Assembly (NCBI GenBank): GCA_903913865.1
Contig: CAIWMU010000127.1
Span: 89,258-153,257 of the forward strand
Origin: an uncultured Verrucomicrobia subdivision 3 bacterium
Lineage (GTDB): Bacteria > Verrucomicrobiota > Verrucomicrobiia > Limisphaerales > UBA8199
Reading direction: 5' to 3'
Length of the DNA stretch: 64,000 nucleotides
Translations under genes and position numbers: made by a program
Notes under the pieces: generated by a model
What the model was told of the DNA's origin: nothing
What the model saw: the letters and a program-made list of their open reading frames with translations, nothing else
Databases searched by the model: none
In this document: positions 35,705 through 44,408 of the stretch, in pieces
Layout: each line of letters begins with the position of its first letter
Position numbering within the stretch: position 1 is the first letter of the stretch

Positions 35705-37495
35705 TTACTTTTTACCCCCTCCAGCCGGGGGCAGAATCGTTCCTGCCGGCTTGCTTCCACTGGGGACCATGAAAACAGCCTGATCTTTTTCCAACGACAA
35801 AGTCACAGTTGATTGTTGGACAGGAATTTGTCGTTTCACCAGGGTGCCCCCGTGTAGGGAGATGGCATAGAGATCAACCGAAGCCGTGTGGCTCCACTCA
35901 ACCGGGAGTTGCCAGGATTTTGCGGTGTAGCCTGTCCTGCTGTAGGCGATGATTTCCTTTTTGGCCCAGAGCGCCGGGACAAAGAGGTCATCATTTTCGC
36001 GCAGGATGAAACCACCGTCGCGGATGATCCGTTTGCCATCCTCCTTGCTCGCCAGCAGGGCGCCACTGTAAAAGAGCGTGTCATTTTCGAACTTCAGACG
36101 CTCATGGCGGCTCAGGTAATACCAAGGCAGGGTGGTGCGGCAGAACATGCCCAGGAACCCCGGCAGTTCCTCCCGGTCCTTTTGGTAGATTTCCTCCCCG
36201 TGCATGCTGGAGCCGAACCGGAAATCCCCGTCACTCCCCCGGTCGGTGCGCCCCCGGGCCATCAGGCACTCGGGGATCTGCATCTGGTAGCCGGGATCTC
36301 CGGGATACCACCAGGACATGGACTGCAACCCGGTGAAGCCCTCCCCCGGCGGGTGGGCCCAGAATATGCCTTCCCCGGTGACATCGAATCCGCGATCCCG
36401 CCAGTAATGGAAGATGTTGCGCTGGGTCTCGACGTATTTATCCGGGGTCAATCCACCATTTTCAGGTTTCGCGTGCCAGGGGCTGATGGGGGCACCCCCG
36501 TCCCGCTGGGCGATGAACACATCGACATGGATCGTGTGCCCTTCCTTGAGTTCGGGAATCATGCGGATCAGTCGATCGATCCTCTTTTGTGCCAATCCTG
36601 CCGCCCATTCGCGGGGATAGACCACGTTGAACATGTCCTCCCCCTTCATCTGAATTCCCGCCACCAGCAGTTGACCGTTTGCGTCCTTTGCGAAGCAATC
36701 GTTGGCGACGTATTCGTCCCAGAGCGGGCTTTGCCTGTAGGCATCGACCATGTTGAGGTGAAGGCTCACCGTGGTGTTGAATTTTCGCCCTTCACGGATC
36801 AGCCAGCGCAGGCTGTCGAGGGCTGTGGCATCCTTTTGCCGCTTGAGCCGGGGATTTACATCATCCCAGGAGGGATAGCCATGGTCGTGCCCACCCTTTT
36901 GCCAACCGACGAGGTAAACGATCTTGGGGATGCCGCGTGTCAGGTTATCGGTCCTGCGGATGGTCTCCAGAGCCTGTTCAAACGTGCACATGACATCATG
37001 CTCTTTCTGGAACATCGGCTCTTTGGCAAGGCGATCCACCGGGTCCCCCTCCATTCCGAGGAACAGTTTGAGGACAAGAGTCTGGTGGTAGTCCCGAAAA
37101 AATGGCGCCACGACGACATCCGTCGAGGCTTTCAAAGACCTGCCCCCCTCAAGGAGTGTGGCCTCAACGGTTGCGGTTCCACCCTCCCGGGCGAATACCC
37201 TGTCTCCCTGCACATCGACCACCTGCACATTTCCACTCGCGCTCCGGGTCTTTGCCGTCAGGATCGCGCTCGAAAACGGAATGGTCCGGTGGGATCCGTC
37301 CTGATGGTAACCTGTGAGGGTTAACTTGCCTGAGGCCGTCTTGTTGTGCAGTGGATTGAGAACCTTCCTGTCTATGGAAAGCACCAGATGATCCAGTGGT
37401 TTGGGCTCGGATCGGGCGGTCGATGCTGATATGGCAAGGATGCCAAAGATCAGGCATGCCAGCGGGTTCAGAAGCCTGAGGTTGCAGGATTTCAT
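35705..37495 (-). CDS. Secreted GH101-like endo-alpha-N-acetylgalactosaminidase family protein
   Basis: The ATG at 37495 gives 596 residues with a signal peptide (LLNPLACLIFGILAISASTA). An Ig-like/beta domain occupies about residues 30-120, then a TIM-barrel-like region. Two segments recall GH101 catalytic sites: GHTIHVDVFIAQRDGG near residue 325, where the Asp would be the nucleophile, and FDVTGEGIFWAHPPG near residue 373, where the Glu would be the acid/base. VYLVGWQKGGHDHGYP and SMSWWYPGDPGYQ also fit. GH101 enzymes release core 1 disaccharide from mucin-type O-glycans. It is shorter than characterised GH101 enzymes, and related barrels could have other alpha-glycosidase specificities. Last gene of the five-enzyme operon. 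Confidence 0.65.
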   Translation of the reverse strand: MKSCNLRLLNPLACLIFGILAISASTARSEPKPLDHLVLSIDRKVLNPLHNKTASGKLTLTGYHQDGSHRTIPFSSAILTAKTRSASGNVQVVDVQGDRVFAREGGTATVEATLLEGGRSLKASTDVVVAPFFRDYHQTLVLKLFLGMEGDPVDRLAKEPMFQKEHDVMCTFEQALETIRRTDNLTRGIPKIVYLVGWQKGGHDHGYPSWDDVNPRLKRQKDATALDSLRWLIREGRKFNTTVSLHLNMVDAYRQSPLWDEYVANDCFAKDANGQLLVAGIQMKGEDMFNVVYPREWAAGLAQKRIDRLIRMIPELKEGHTIHVDVFIAQRDGGAPISPWHAKPENGGLTPDKYVETQRNIFHYWRDRGFDVTGEGIFWAHPPGEGFTGLQSMSWWYPGDPGYQMQIPECLMARGRTDRGSDGDFRFGSSMHGEEIYQKDREELPGFLGMFCRTTLPWYYLSRHERLKFENDTLFYSGALLASKEDGKRIIRDGGFILRENDDLFVPALWAKKEIIAYSRTGYTAKSWQLPVEWSHTASVDLYAISLHGGTLVKRQIPVQQSTVTLSLEKDQAVFMVPSGSKPAGTILPPAGGGKK

Positions 37496-37512
37496 TTTTC
37501 GTGATGGCAGAT

Positions 37513-39345
37513 TTATTTCGGGAAAACCTGGAACTCCCAGATGCTTGGGGCCTTGGAGGCATCCAGAATATTCAGGCGCACATGCCGGGCGGTCACGGCC
37601 GGGAAGGTGGTTGAGAAATCGGTTCCAGCCCTGGATCCGGCGTAGGCGACCTTCCAGGGATCGGATGGGGCGAGGCGGTATTCGAGTTGAAATTTGGTCA
37701 ATCTGGGATCCAGTTCCTTGATGACAAGCCGGGAGAGGGATGCGGGTTGGGGCAGTTCGACTTCCAGCCACGCCTGTTTCGTGGCATCGGAGGTGGCCCA
37801 GCGGGTCTCGGGATCATCATCCACGGCCTTATCCGGCCCGAACTGTGTGCCCCCTGGATGAACGTCGGAAGCGGTGGCGGGACGGTGGGCCGTGGAGGCT
37901 CCCGAGCCAGCCGGAGCGAGCGGATTGAAGTGCAGCCCGAATTCTGAGATGGCTGGGGTGGCGGTTGCTTTGTCGATCACAAGGCGCACGTGTCGGGCGG
38001 TTGTGAGTGGGAATCTGCGGAGTTGCTGGTGACCGATCACCCGGCCTGAGGTGACGGTTCGCCAAATGTCCCCCTCCCGGACATCCACATGGTAAGCCTG
38101 AACCCGTTCGCCGAGTGAAATGTCCTCCTGAATGCGGGCGACGTTGAAGGTGCAATCCTTTCCAAGATCCACATCCACAACGTTGGATGGCTGGTTTTTT
38201 GACGGCGTCCAACTGGTAGCAAGATTCCGATCTTTCAGGTTGTTCTCATGGTGGGATGAATCGGATCGGTCACTGGCGGTGATGGTGGCCTGGGCGACGA
38301 AGTCCCTGGCCTGGAGCTGTTGGACGAATGCGCCGAATTCCCTAAGGCGGATGGCATCGGGTTCCGAGATTCGGCCCCGCCTGTCAGGCGGTATGTTTAG
38401 GAGGAGCACCGAGTTGCGGCCGACCGATTTGAAGTAGATATCAGCCAATGTGGCGAGCGACTTCACCTTGGTGTCCTCGCTTTTGTGGTAAAACCATCCG
38501 GGGCGGATCGAGACATCGCACTCGGCGGGGTGCCAGACCCATTGGCCATCGCGCTGAACCACGGAGGATTCATCCTCCCGGGCCACGCCAGACTCGTTGC
38601 CAACCCAGCGGATGTCAGGGCCGGAGATGGCGATGAGGGCACTGGGTTGCAGTTGGCGGATCAAGGCGTAGTAACTTGGGAAGTCGTATTCCTGCTTCTT
38701 TCCGTTCGGCCCCTCGCCGCAGGCACCGTCGAACCAGACCTCGTCGATGGTTCCGTATCCGGTCAGGAGTTCGCGAAGCTGGTTCCGGAAGAACTCGTTG
38801 TATTTGGGGGAGTCCCCGTAGGTTGGCTGATTCCTATCCCAGGGGGAGAGGTAGAGGCCGACACGGATGTTCTTCTTTCGCAGGGCATCGACGACTTCCC
38901 GGACGACATCTCCTTTGCCATCCCGCCAGGGGGAGTTTTTGACACAGTGCCCGGTGAATTGGGATGGCCAGAGGCAGAATCCATCATGGTGCTTGGCTGT
39001 GAGGATGAGCAGTTTCACTCCGGCATCCTTGAGCACTTCGGCCCACTGGTTGGCGTCAAAATCAGTGGGGTTGAAGAGTTTGGGATCCTCCCGCCCGTCA
39101 CCCCATTCGCGGTCGGAAAAGGTGTTCATGCCGAAGTGGGCAAACGCGATGAGTTCATGGCGCTGCCATTCAAGCTGTCCCTGGGTGGGGACCGGAGGGG
39201 GAAGGTTTGTGGCGGATGCGCTTGTCCCTGTCTGTGGCATGAGGCAGGTCACAGCCAGGACGGCGAGGAGATCGAGTCTCCGAATGGCCCTGTTCGCCGG
39301 TCGATTATGGGCTGTGAAAGCCTTTGGAAATTGAAGCGTTTTCAT
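37513..39345 (-). CDS. Secreted GH29 alpha-L-fucosidase with discoidin-type binding domains
   Basis: The 610-residue protein has a signal peptide and the GH29 catalytic barrel: FAHFGMNTFSDREWGDG near residue 68, LILTAKHHDGFCLWPS, VGLYLSPWDRN, and IDEVWFDGACG with the nucleophile Asp near residue 206. Two C-terminal F5/8-type (CBM32-like) domains follow, at about 360-470 and 490-610. This layout is typical of the GH29 group that removes alpha-1,3/1,4-linked fucose, as in Lewis epitopes (inference). The GH95-like gene lies 31 bases before it and the GH101-like gene 17 bases after, all same strand. Confidence 0.93.
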   Translation of the reverse strand: MKTLQFPKAFTAHNRPANRAIRRLDLLAVLAVTCLMPQTGTSASATNLPPPVPTQGQLEWQRHELIAFAHFGMNTFSDREWGDGREDPKLFNPTDFDANQWAEVLKDAGVKLLILTAKHHDGFCLWPSQFTGHCVKNSPWRDGKGDVVREVVDALRKKNIRVGLYLSPWDRNQPTYGDSPKYNEFFRNQLRELLTGYGTIDEVWFDGACGEGPNGKKQEYDFPSYYALIRQLQPSALIAISGPDIRWVGNESGVAREDESSVVQRDGQWVWHPAECDVSIRPGWFYHKSEDTKVKSLATLADIYFKSVGRNSVLLLNIPPDRRGRISEPDAIRLREFGAFVQQLQARDFVAQATITASDRSDSSHHENNLKDRNLATSWTPSKNQPSNVVDVDLGKDCTFNVARIQEDISLGERVQAYHVDVREGDIWRTVTSGRVIGHQQLRRFPLTTARHVRLVIDKATATPAISEFGLHFNPLAPAGSGASTAHRPATASDVHPGGTQFGPDKAVDDDPETRWATSDATKQAWLEVELPQPASLSRLVIKELDPRLTKFQLEYRLAPSDPWKVAYAGSRAGTDFSTTFPAVTARHVRLNILDASKAPSIWEFQVFPK

Positions 39346-39376
39346 GTTGATAATCCGGTATGTTTTATTGAGTGGC

Positions 39377-41596
39377 TTATCTGGAGGGCTCGAGTTCCAG
39401 AGTCTCGTGGTTTGAGGTCTTCAGGCTGAACCGCTCGCCGGAGACAATTTCAGATCGTTGGCCATTTCTTGTGACCTGAACTTTCGACTGTGGCCAGGGA
39501 TTGAGAATCGGGCAGGGGCCCCCCTTTTCGCTGGTGATGGTGACTCCCCCGATGATTCCCGCATCCAGTCTGGCGGAGACCAGAAAGGCTCCCACTGTGC
39601 GCAAGGTTCCAAACCGTGCGTTCAGGTCCCGGGGCCAGCAGGGGAAGAGCCTGATGATACCCTCATGGCTCTGGAGGAGCATCTCGTTGATGGCCAGGAA
39701 GCCGCTGCAATTCTCGATGCCCCCGCCCCCATATTGGAGAAGCAGGTTCGGGGCGGATCGGGTGTCGCATTCGTGCCGCATGCCTGAAAGGATGCGTTTG
39801 GGGTCATAGCCGACTCTGGCGCAGGCGGCATACCAGGAGGAGAATCCGTTGCCATCCGTCCAACGGTGCATGGCTTCGATCATGTTGCGGCTGATCTCGA
39901 GCAACTTTGGATCACTGTCCAAACCGATCGCCCCGGCCGGGAAAATATGCTGGATGCCGAGCGTGTTGCCATCGTTCCACCCCATGCCTTTCTCAGAATA
40001 ACGGAACACGGTCCTGCCGTCCCTTTCCTGCAGGGGGAACGCGCTGATCCGCGCAAGAATATCCTCCCACTTTGCGCGCCTGTCGGCATCCAGCCCCAAA
40101 TCCCGACTCATGGCGAGGGTGTTGGTGAACAGGGCACGGACCAGCCCCAGGGAGAGCAATGAATTGAAGTCCGGGCCGGATCCCTCATGGATGGAATCGC
40201 TGTGGATGACGTAGCGGCCATCCTCGAGCTTGAGATAATCCTCCCAGAATGCGGCCACCTCAAGCAGGTAGGGATATATGAACTTCCGGACAAACGGCTC
40301 ATCCTGGGCATATTGCCAGTACCATATGAAATTGAGTGCAACATAGGCGGCGTTGGAGCGTTGGCCCCAGTCCCCATCGGAGGGTTCCGGGGAAAGTCCC
40401 CAGGGGCCGATGCAGACCGGAAAATGGACTCCCTTCCATCCATGGCGTTTGGCCATTGCACGGCCATTTCCCAGGGATTCACGGATGGCCTTGTAGAACG
40501 GCAGGGAGAGTTCGACATGATTGGCGCTGTATGCGAGGTAATAGGGGGCCTGAAAGTTGTAGTTCAGGTGAAAATCGCCGTGCCAGTTTGGGTTGTCTGT
40601 CGTGATCCAGTTACCCCAAAGTCCCGGGGCAACCTTCCCGGCCCGGCTGCAGGAGGCGAGGGTGTAGAGTGCCGCATACCACCGTTTCTCAATCTCCTTG
40701 TCCGGAATTTCGATGAAGGAACGTTCCCAAAACCTCCGCCACCAGACTCCGTGCCGCTTTGCAGAGTCCTCGACTCCGGCCTCTGTGAGGCTGGACACCT
40801 GGTTTCGGGCTCTTCTTGTGAACTCCGGAGCATCCAAATCGCTCTGGATGGATGTGACGACCGTGGCAGTTGTGCCCGGTTTCAGGGTCGTCTGTGGTTT
40901 GCTGCTGCCGAGGATCCGGGTTGCCACCGTCACCTTCCGGCTGTGCCCGGGCAGCTTGTCCGCAGTCCGGGTAAACCAGCATATTCCGAGTGCATTGGAG
41001 GCGGTTGCCGGATGATCTGGGGAGCCTTTTGCCTGTGCCCCTGGCGCTGGGGCCTCCCCGGGTGAGGCGTCTATGGAGATGTTGATGGGCGATCCCTCGC
41101 ATTCGATCCGTGTCAGGAGGAGGTTTTTGTTTGAATCCACCCAGGATCGGGTTCTGACTGTCAGACCGGTTTTCGTGAACGTCCCCTCCACTTGTGCGGT
41201 CGCGAGATTTTGCTCCTGATGATAGCTGGCCCCCTGCAATTCGGGTATGAAGATCGAGACGGTGCCCACGGTGATGATGCTGGCATTGCCGGGGTGGCGG
41301 GTCCAAAAATCATTCTTCCCGATATGGAAGCGCTGGGCCTCGGGGGGGCCTGCCAGCACCACGCCCACGTCACCGTTTCCCAATAGCGGTCCATCCGGCA
41401 TGGATTTGGTGGGGACATTTCGTGGCGGGGCTTCGAATACCGCCTTGTAGTTCATGCCACCCAGCGTCTTTGGGATGGGTTGTTGTGCCGACAAATGGCC
41501 GGGCATCGCGAGAAGGGAGAGAACCAGAAGGAGGATGAGCCCGGCGGGTTTCTTTCGCGGTTGCGGATGGCAGGGGGATCGTTCAGTCATCTTCAT
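39377..41596 (-). CDS. Secreted GH95-like glycoside hydrolase (alpha-fucosidase type)
   Basis: A signal peptide (AGLILLLVLSLLAMPGHLSA) leads a 739-residue protein with the GH95 plan: an N-terminal beta-sandwich with LLGNGDVGVVLAG, then the (alpha/alpha)6 barrel with GDFHLNYNFQAPYY near residue 345, which keeps the Asn-x-Asn pair of the GH95 site, HEGSGPDFNSLLSLG near 470, and the late motif NEMLLQSHEGIIRLFP near 640. GH95 enzymes remove alpha-1,2-fucose (H antigen) or alpha-galactose from related glycans. Its start overlaps the stop of the GH106-like gene (ATGA), so the two are translationally coupled. Exact linkage specificity is inference. Confidence 0.85.
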   Translation of the reverse strand: MKMTERSPCHPQPRKKPAGLILLLVLSLLAMPGHLSAQQPIPKTLGGMNYKAVFEAPPRNVPTKSMPDGPLLGNGDVGVVLAGPPEAQRFHIGKNDFWTRHPGNASIITVGTVSIFIPELQGASYHQEQNLATAQVEGTFTKTGLTVRTRSWVDSNKNLLLTRIECEGSPINISIDASPGEAPAPGAQAKGSPDHPATASNALGICWFTRTADKLPGHSRKVTVATRILGSSKPQTTLKPGTTATVVTSIQSDLDAPEFTRRARNQVSSLTEAGVEDSAKRHGVWWRRFWERSFIEIPDKEIEKRWYAALYTLASCSRAGKVAPGLWGNWITTDNPNWHGDFHLNYNFQAPYYLAYSANHVELSLPFYKAIRESLGNGRAMAKRHGWKGVHFPVCIGPWGLSPEPSDGDWGQRSNAAYVALNFIWYWQYAQDEPFVRKFIYPYLLEVAAFWEDYLKLEDGRYVIHSDSIHEGSGPDFNSLLSLGLVRALFTNTLAMSRDLGLDADRRAKWEDILARISAFPLQERDGRTVFRYSEKGMGWNDGNTLGIQHIFPAGAIGLDSDPKLLEISRNMIEAMHRWTDGNGFSSWYAACARVGYDPKRILSGMRHECDTRSAPNLLLQYGGGGIENCSGFLAINEMLLQSHEGIIRLFPCWPRDLNARFGTLRTVGAFLVSARLDAGIIGGVTITSEKGGPCPILNPWPQSKVQVTRNGQRSEIVSGERFSLKTSNHETLELEPSR

Positions 41597-44394
41597 GATC
41601 TCGGGTGTTTGAGCAATTTTACGGGGCCCAGCAAGCCGGACTTCAACGGTGTGAGTTTATCGAGTCTCAGTTGCCCACAGTAGCCTTGAAAGTCGTTTTC
41701 TTCGAGCCGGCATTTTTGCCAGGGGATGTGATTTCGCTGCATGTCGATGATGCGGTTTTGGGCCAGGTTCACAACATTCAGTCGGAGCGTGTTCCGTCCG
41801 GGGTGGAGGTGGCGGGTGATGTCCAGACGATAGGGGGTGGTCCAGATGCATCCCGCATGTTCACCGTTCACCCACACATCTGCAGATTCATGCACTGCTC
41901 CCAGATCCAATTCGCAAAGGCCGGACAGTTCCTCCGGCTTGACCACGAGGGAGGTTTCGTAGCCGACGCTTCCGCTGTAAAGCTCCAGACCGGCCAGCTG
42001 AGTCCATGATGCCAATTCATTGATCGAAGAGCCATGGGACGCCCCCTGGTAGTCAGTCCAGGACAAGGCCCAGGGACCTTTGACAATTTCCGTCCGCGCA
42101 GGCGTTTGAGAGGGGTTCAGTTGTTTCAAGGTGCTCACCGGCTGATCGGTGAGCCGGACGACGAGAACCTCGGTGGGTTCAAGAACCAGGTGGACCGATG
42201 TGCCGTTGGTGGAGGGTTTCGATTGAGCCAATCCGATGGACCCGGTGCGGGCATTGCCAATGACGGCGTGTTTGGCTTTGTGTTGGAGTGGGACCCAGGC
42301 ATCCACCTTCTGATCTCCGGACTCGTTCTTAAAGAAGTAGAGAGGATCCTGCCCATGGGTCGCCCGGAGCATCGCGAGCCTTCCGGGCAATCCATCGGGT
42401 TGCACCCCTTTACTGATGAGGAATCGGGTCAATGCATCGCTGGAAGAATCATTGAGCTGGTAGACCGGGGCTGCGGCATCCGAGTGGGGTGCGGCTCTGG
42501 CCAGGATGAGTTGATGGAGGCGGTTGGTGCTGCCGCTGGTGTCCTGCACCAGTGGCAGGCGCTTCGGGATCGAGCGGGGGATCGGGCCAATAAACAGCAG
42601 GGTGCATCCCCCGGCGGCGAGCTGCTCCAGTTGCCTGATCGTTTCCGGTTCGACACAGCCCAGAGGCGGAATGATCAAAACCTTGTAGGATGTTCCGGGT
42701 GTCACCAGCCGGCCGCCCTTGGCCCGCACCACTTCCTGAAGGAGTTTGTCGGAGCAGAAATCCGCCTGGATGCCCTGACTATCAAGCAACGCGCCCAGAG
42801 TGGCTGCGATGGCAACACCACCCTCCCCGGGATGCTCACTGTTGCGCCAGACCAATGGCTGCCCCGCCTGCCAGCCGTTCGTGTTGTGGCCGAGCCAGCA
42901 GTCGTGCATGGAGGAGAGGATCAAAACCTCCACATCCGGCCGGGTGTGCTGCAGTGTTTGCTGCAGTCGGGCCAGATAGGTGTTGAGGTGGCTTACATGT
43001 CGGAACCAGGGTTGGGTCTCGCTGAAATTTGCCCCGGCATAATACATGGGGCCCGGCCATGGTTCTGCGAGCGGGGTGAAGGGCACTCCGTGATACACCG
43101 CCATGTTGACGCCGCCCATTACGCCGCTTCTGGAGTCCGCAGCCTTTCTGAAATAGTCGAGGCTGCCGTTGAAGTCATGGCCCGCACCCCATGTGAACGT
43201 CTCATTCGAAACGAGCCGCTTGCCCATGATATGGGCTGCGGAAACAGCTGACGGCGCCGCATCAGGCAGATCCACCTCCGCGCAGGTGTCCAATGGATTT
43301 GCGGGGTCTCCGATCCACTGATACATGGTTTGCACTCCCTGCTGGTGCGCCCACTGTGTCCACCGGCGGGTGAATCCCACGTGCATCCTGCTGATGGCAT
43401 AACGGTGATCGTGCCAGATCCGCCGGTTCTCCGGCGAGTCGTTCTCCTTGAGGAGTTGGTGCAGGAATGGGCGCAGGTCGTAGCCGTTCGCCTCCGTAAA
43501 GGCCCTGAACATTCCGGGCGTTGACCCACCACGGCCCTCGTAGGAATCGCAGAAAGTGTATGTGGGTCTTGATGTTCCCAGCTCGCGCAGCAAACCGGAG
43601 AATGGCTCCACAAGATTGGTAAAGGCCTCCGCAGACCAGAAATCGAAAACCGGACCCACTCCTCCCGGTCCGGCCACATAGACATCAAAGCGTGTGTAGC
43701 CCATCCTCGAAATCAGCACATCCCAGGTCCCCTCCGGCACTTGCCAGACTTGTCCATGGCCAAGATTTTTTGGGGTGATGACCGTTGCCGGGCCGGGTGC
43801 TGGCAGATCCATGCTCTTGAGGTAGGAGACGCAGGCAATCGGGTCCTTCCCGTTCTCATCTGAAAGGTCGAGCCGGTGTCCGGGGCGGACCACCACATGT
43901 CTCTTTTCAAGTCGGAGGTAGCGCTCCCCATTGTTTTTTGTGACCCACGGACCTCCCATCGGCCATCCGCCTCCCACGGTCATGTCAATGCTGATGCCGA
44001 GTTCCCGGCCGCGGTCGCAGCAATACTTGAACATGTCCACCCAATCGGTTGAGAGGTATTTGATGGAAGGCAGGACCGGGTTTGAATACTCATACAACGG
44101 GCATACAAGCAAGCCTCCAAAACCCGCGTTTTTGAGCGACTGCAATTGACGGTCAATCTCCGGCTTGCTTACAGAACTCCCCAGCCACCACCAGAATGCC
44201 CTCGGTCGGGCTGCCGGCTCGATGTTGTTCCAGCCGAAGGGATCGGAATTCGCCACCGAACCGGTGTCTGTCTGTGGGGCGCATCGGGCAAGGGTGGGGA
44301 AAAGGAGGAGGAGTGCCACCGCGATGGCGGGGAGGATGGCATGACCCTGTCGGGTTGGGAATTCCGGGGAGTTGTGTTGCTCGGGGCGGGGCAT
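41593..44394 (-). CDS. Secreted GH106-like glycoside hydrolase (alpha-L-rhamnosidase type)
   Basis: The ATG at 44394 is chosen over a TTG at 44412 that overlaps the previous stop; the protein is then 933 residues with a signal peptide (AILPAIAVALLLLFPTLARC). The motif ARPRAFWWWLGSSVSKPEID near residue 68 and the following SLKNAGFGGLLVCPLYEY are the usual entry of GH106-like enzymes. SNETFTWGAGHDF near residue 395 could carry a catalytic Glu. The C-terminus has a GH2-like galactose-binding fold (VHESADVWVNGEHAGCIW). GH106 enzymes usually cleave alpha-L-rhamnosides, but many family relatives are uncharacterised. Second gene of the five-enzyme operon. Confidence 0.78.
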   Translation of the reverse strand: MPRPEQHNSPEFPTRQGHAILPAIAVALLLLFPTLARCAPQTDTGSVANSDPFGWNNIEPAARPRAFWWWLGSSVSKPEIDRQLQSLKNAGFGGLLVCPLYEYSNPVLPSIKYLSTDWVDMFKYCCDRGRELGISIDMTVGGGWPMGGPWVTKNNGERYLRLEKRHVVVRPGHRLDLSDENGKDPIACVSYLKSMDLPAPGPATVITPKNLGHGQVWQVPEGTWDVLISRMGYTRFDVYVAGPGGVGPVFDFWSAEAFTNLVEPFSGLLRELGTSRPTYTFCDSYEGRGGSTPGMFRAFTEANGYDLRPFLHQLLKENDSPENRRIWHDHRYAISRMHVGFTRRWTQWAHQQGVQTMYQWIGDPANPLDTCAEVDLPDAAPSAVSAAHIMGKRLVSNETFTWGAGHDFNGSLDYFRKAADSRSGVMGGVNMAVYHGVPFTPLAEPWPGPMYYAGANFSETQPWFRHVSHLNTYLARLQQTLQHTRPDVEVLILSSMHDCWLGHNTNGWQAGQPLVWRNSEHPGEGGVAIAATLGALLDSQGIQADFCSDKLLQEVVRAKGGRLVTPGTSYKVLIIPPLGCVEPETIRQLEQLAAGGCTLLFIGPIPRSIPKRLPLVQDTSGSTNRLHQLILARAAPHSDAAAPVYQLNDSSSDALTRFLISKGVQPDGLPGRLAMLRATHGQDPLYFFKNESGDQKVDAWVPLQHKAKHAVIGNARTGSIGLAQSKPSTNGTSVHLVLEPTEVLVVRLTDQPVSTLKQLNPSQTPARTEIVKGPWALSWTDYQGASHGSSINELASWTQLAGLELYSGSVGYETSLVVKPEELSGLCELDLGAVHESADVWVNGEHAGCIWTTPYRLDITRHLHPGRNTLRLNVVNLAQNRIIDMQRNHIPWQKCRLEENDFQGYCGQLRLDKLTPLKSGLLGPVKLLKHPRS

Positions 44395-44408
44395 AACAGG
44401 TGATCCGG

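Noticed and set aside
35888..37324. Plus-strand frame of 478 codons inside the glycosidase operon
   Set aside because: It is antisense to the GH101-like gene, whose signal peptide and motifs are clear.
42034..43251. Plus-strand frame of 405 codons opposite the GH106-like gene
   Set aside because: Antisense shadow with no ribosome site or domain.
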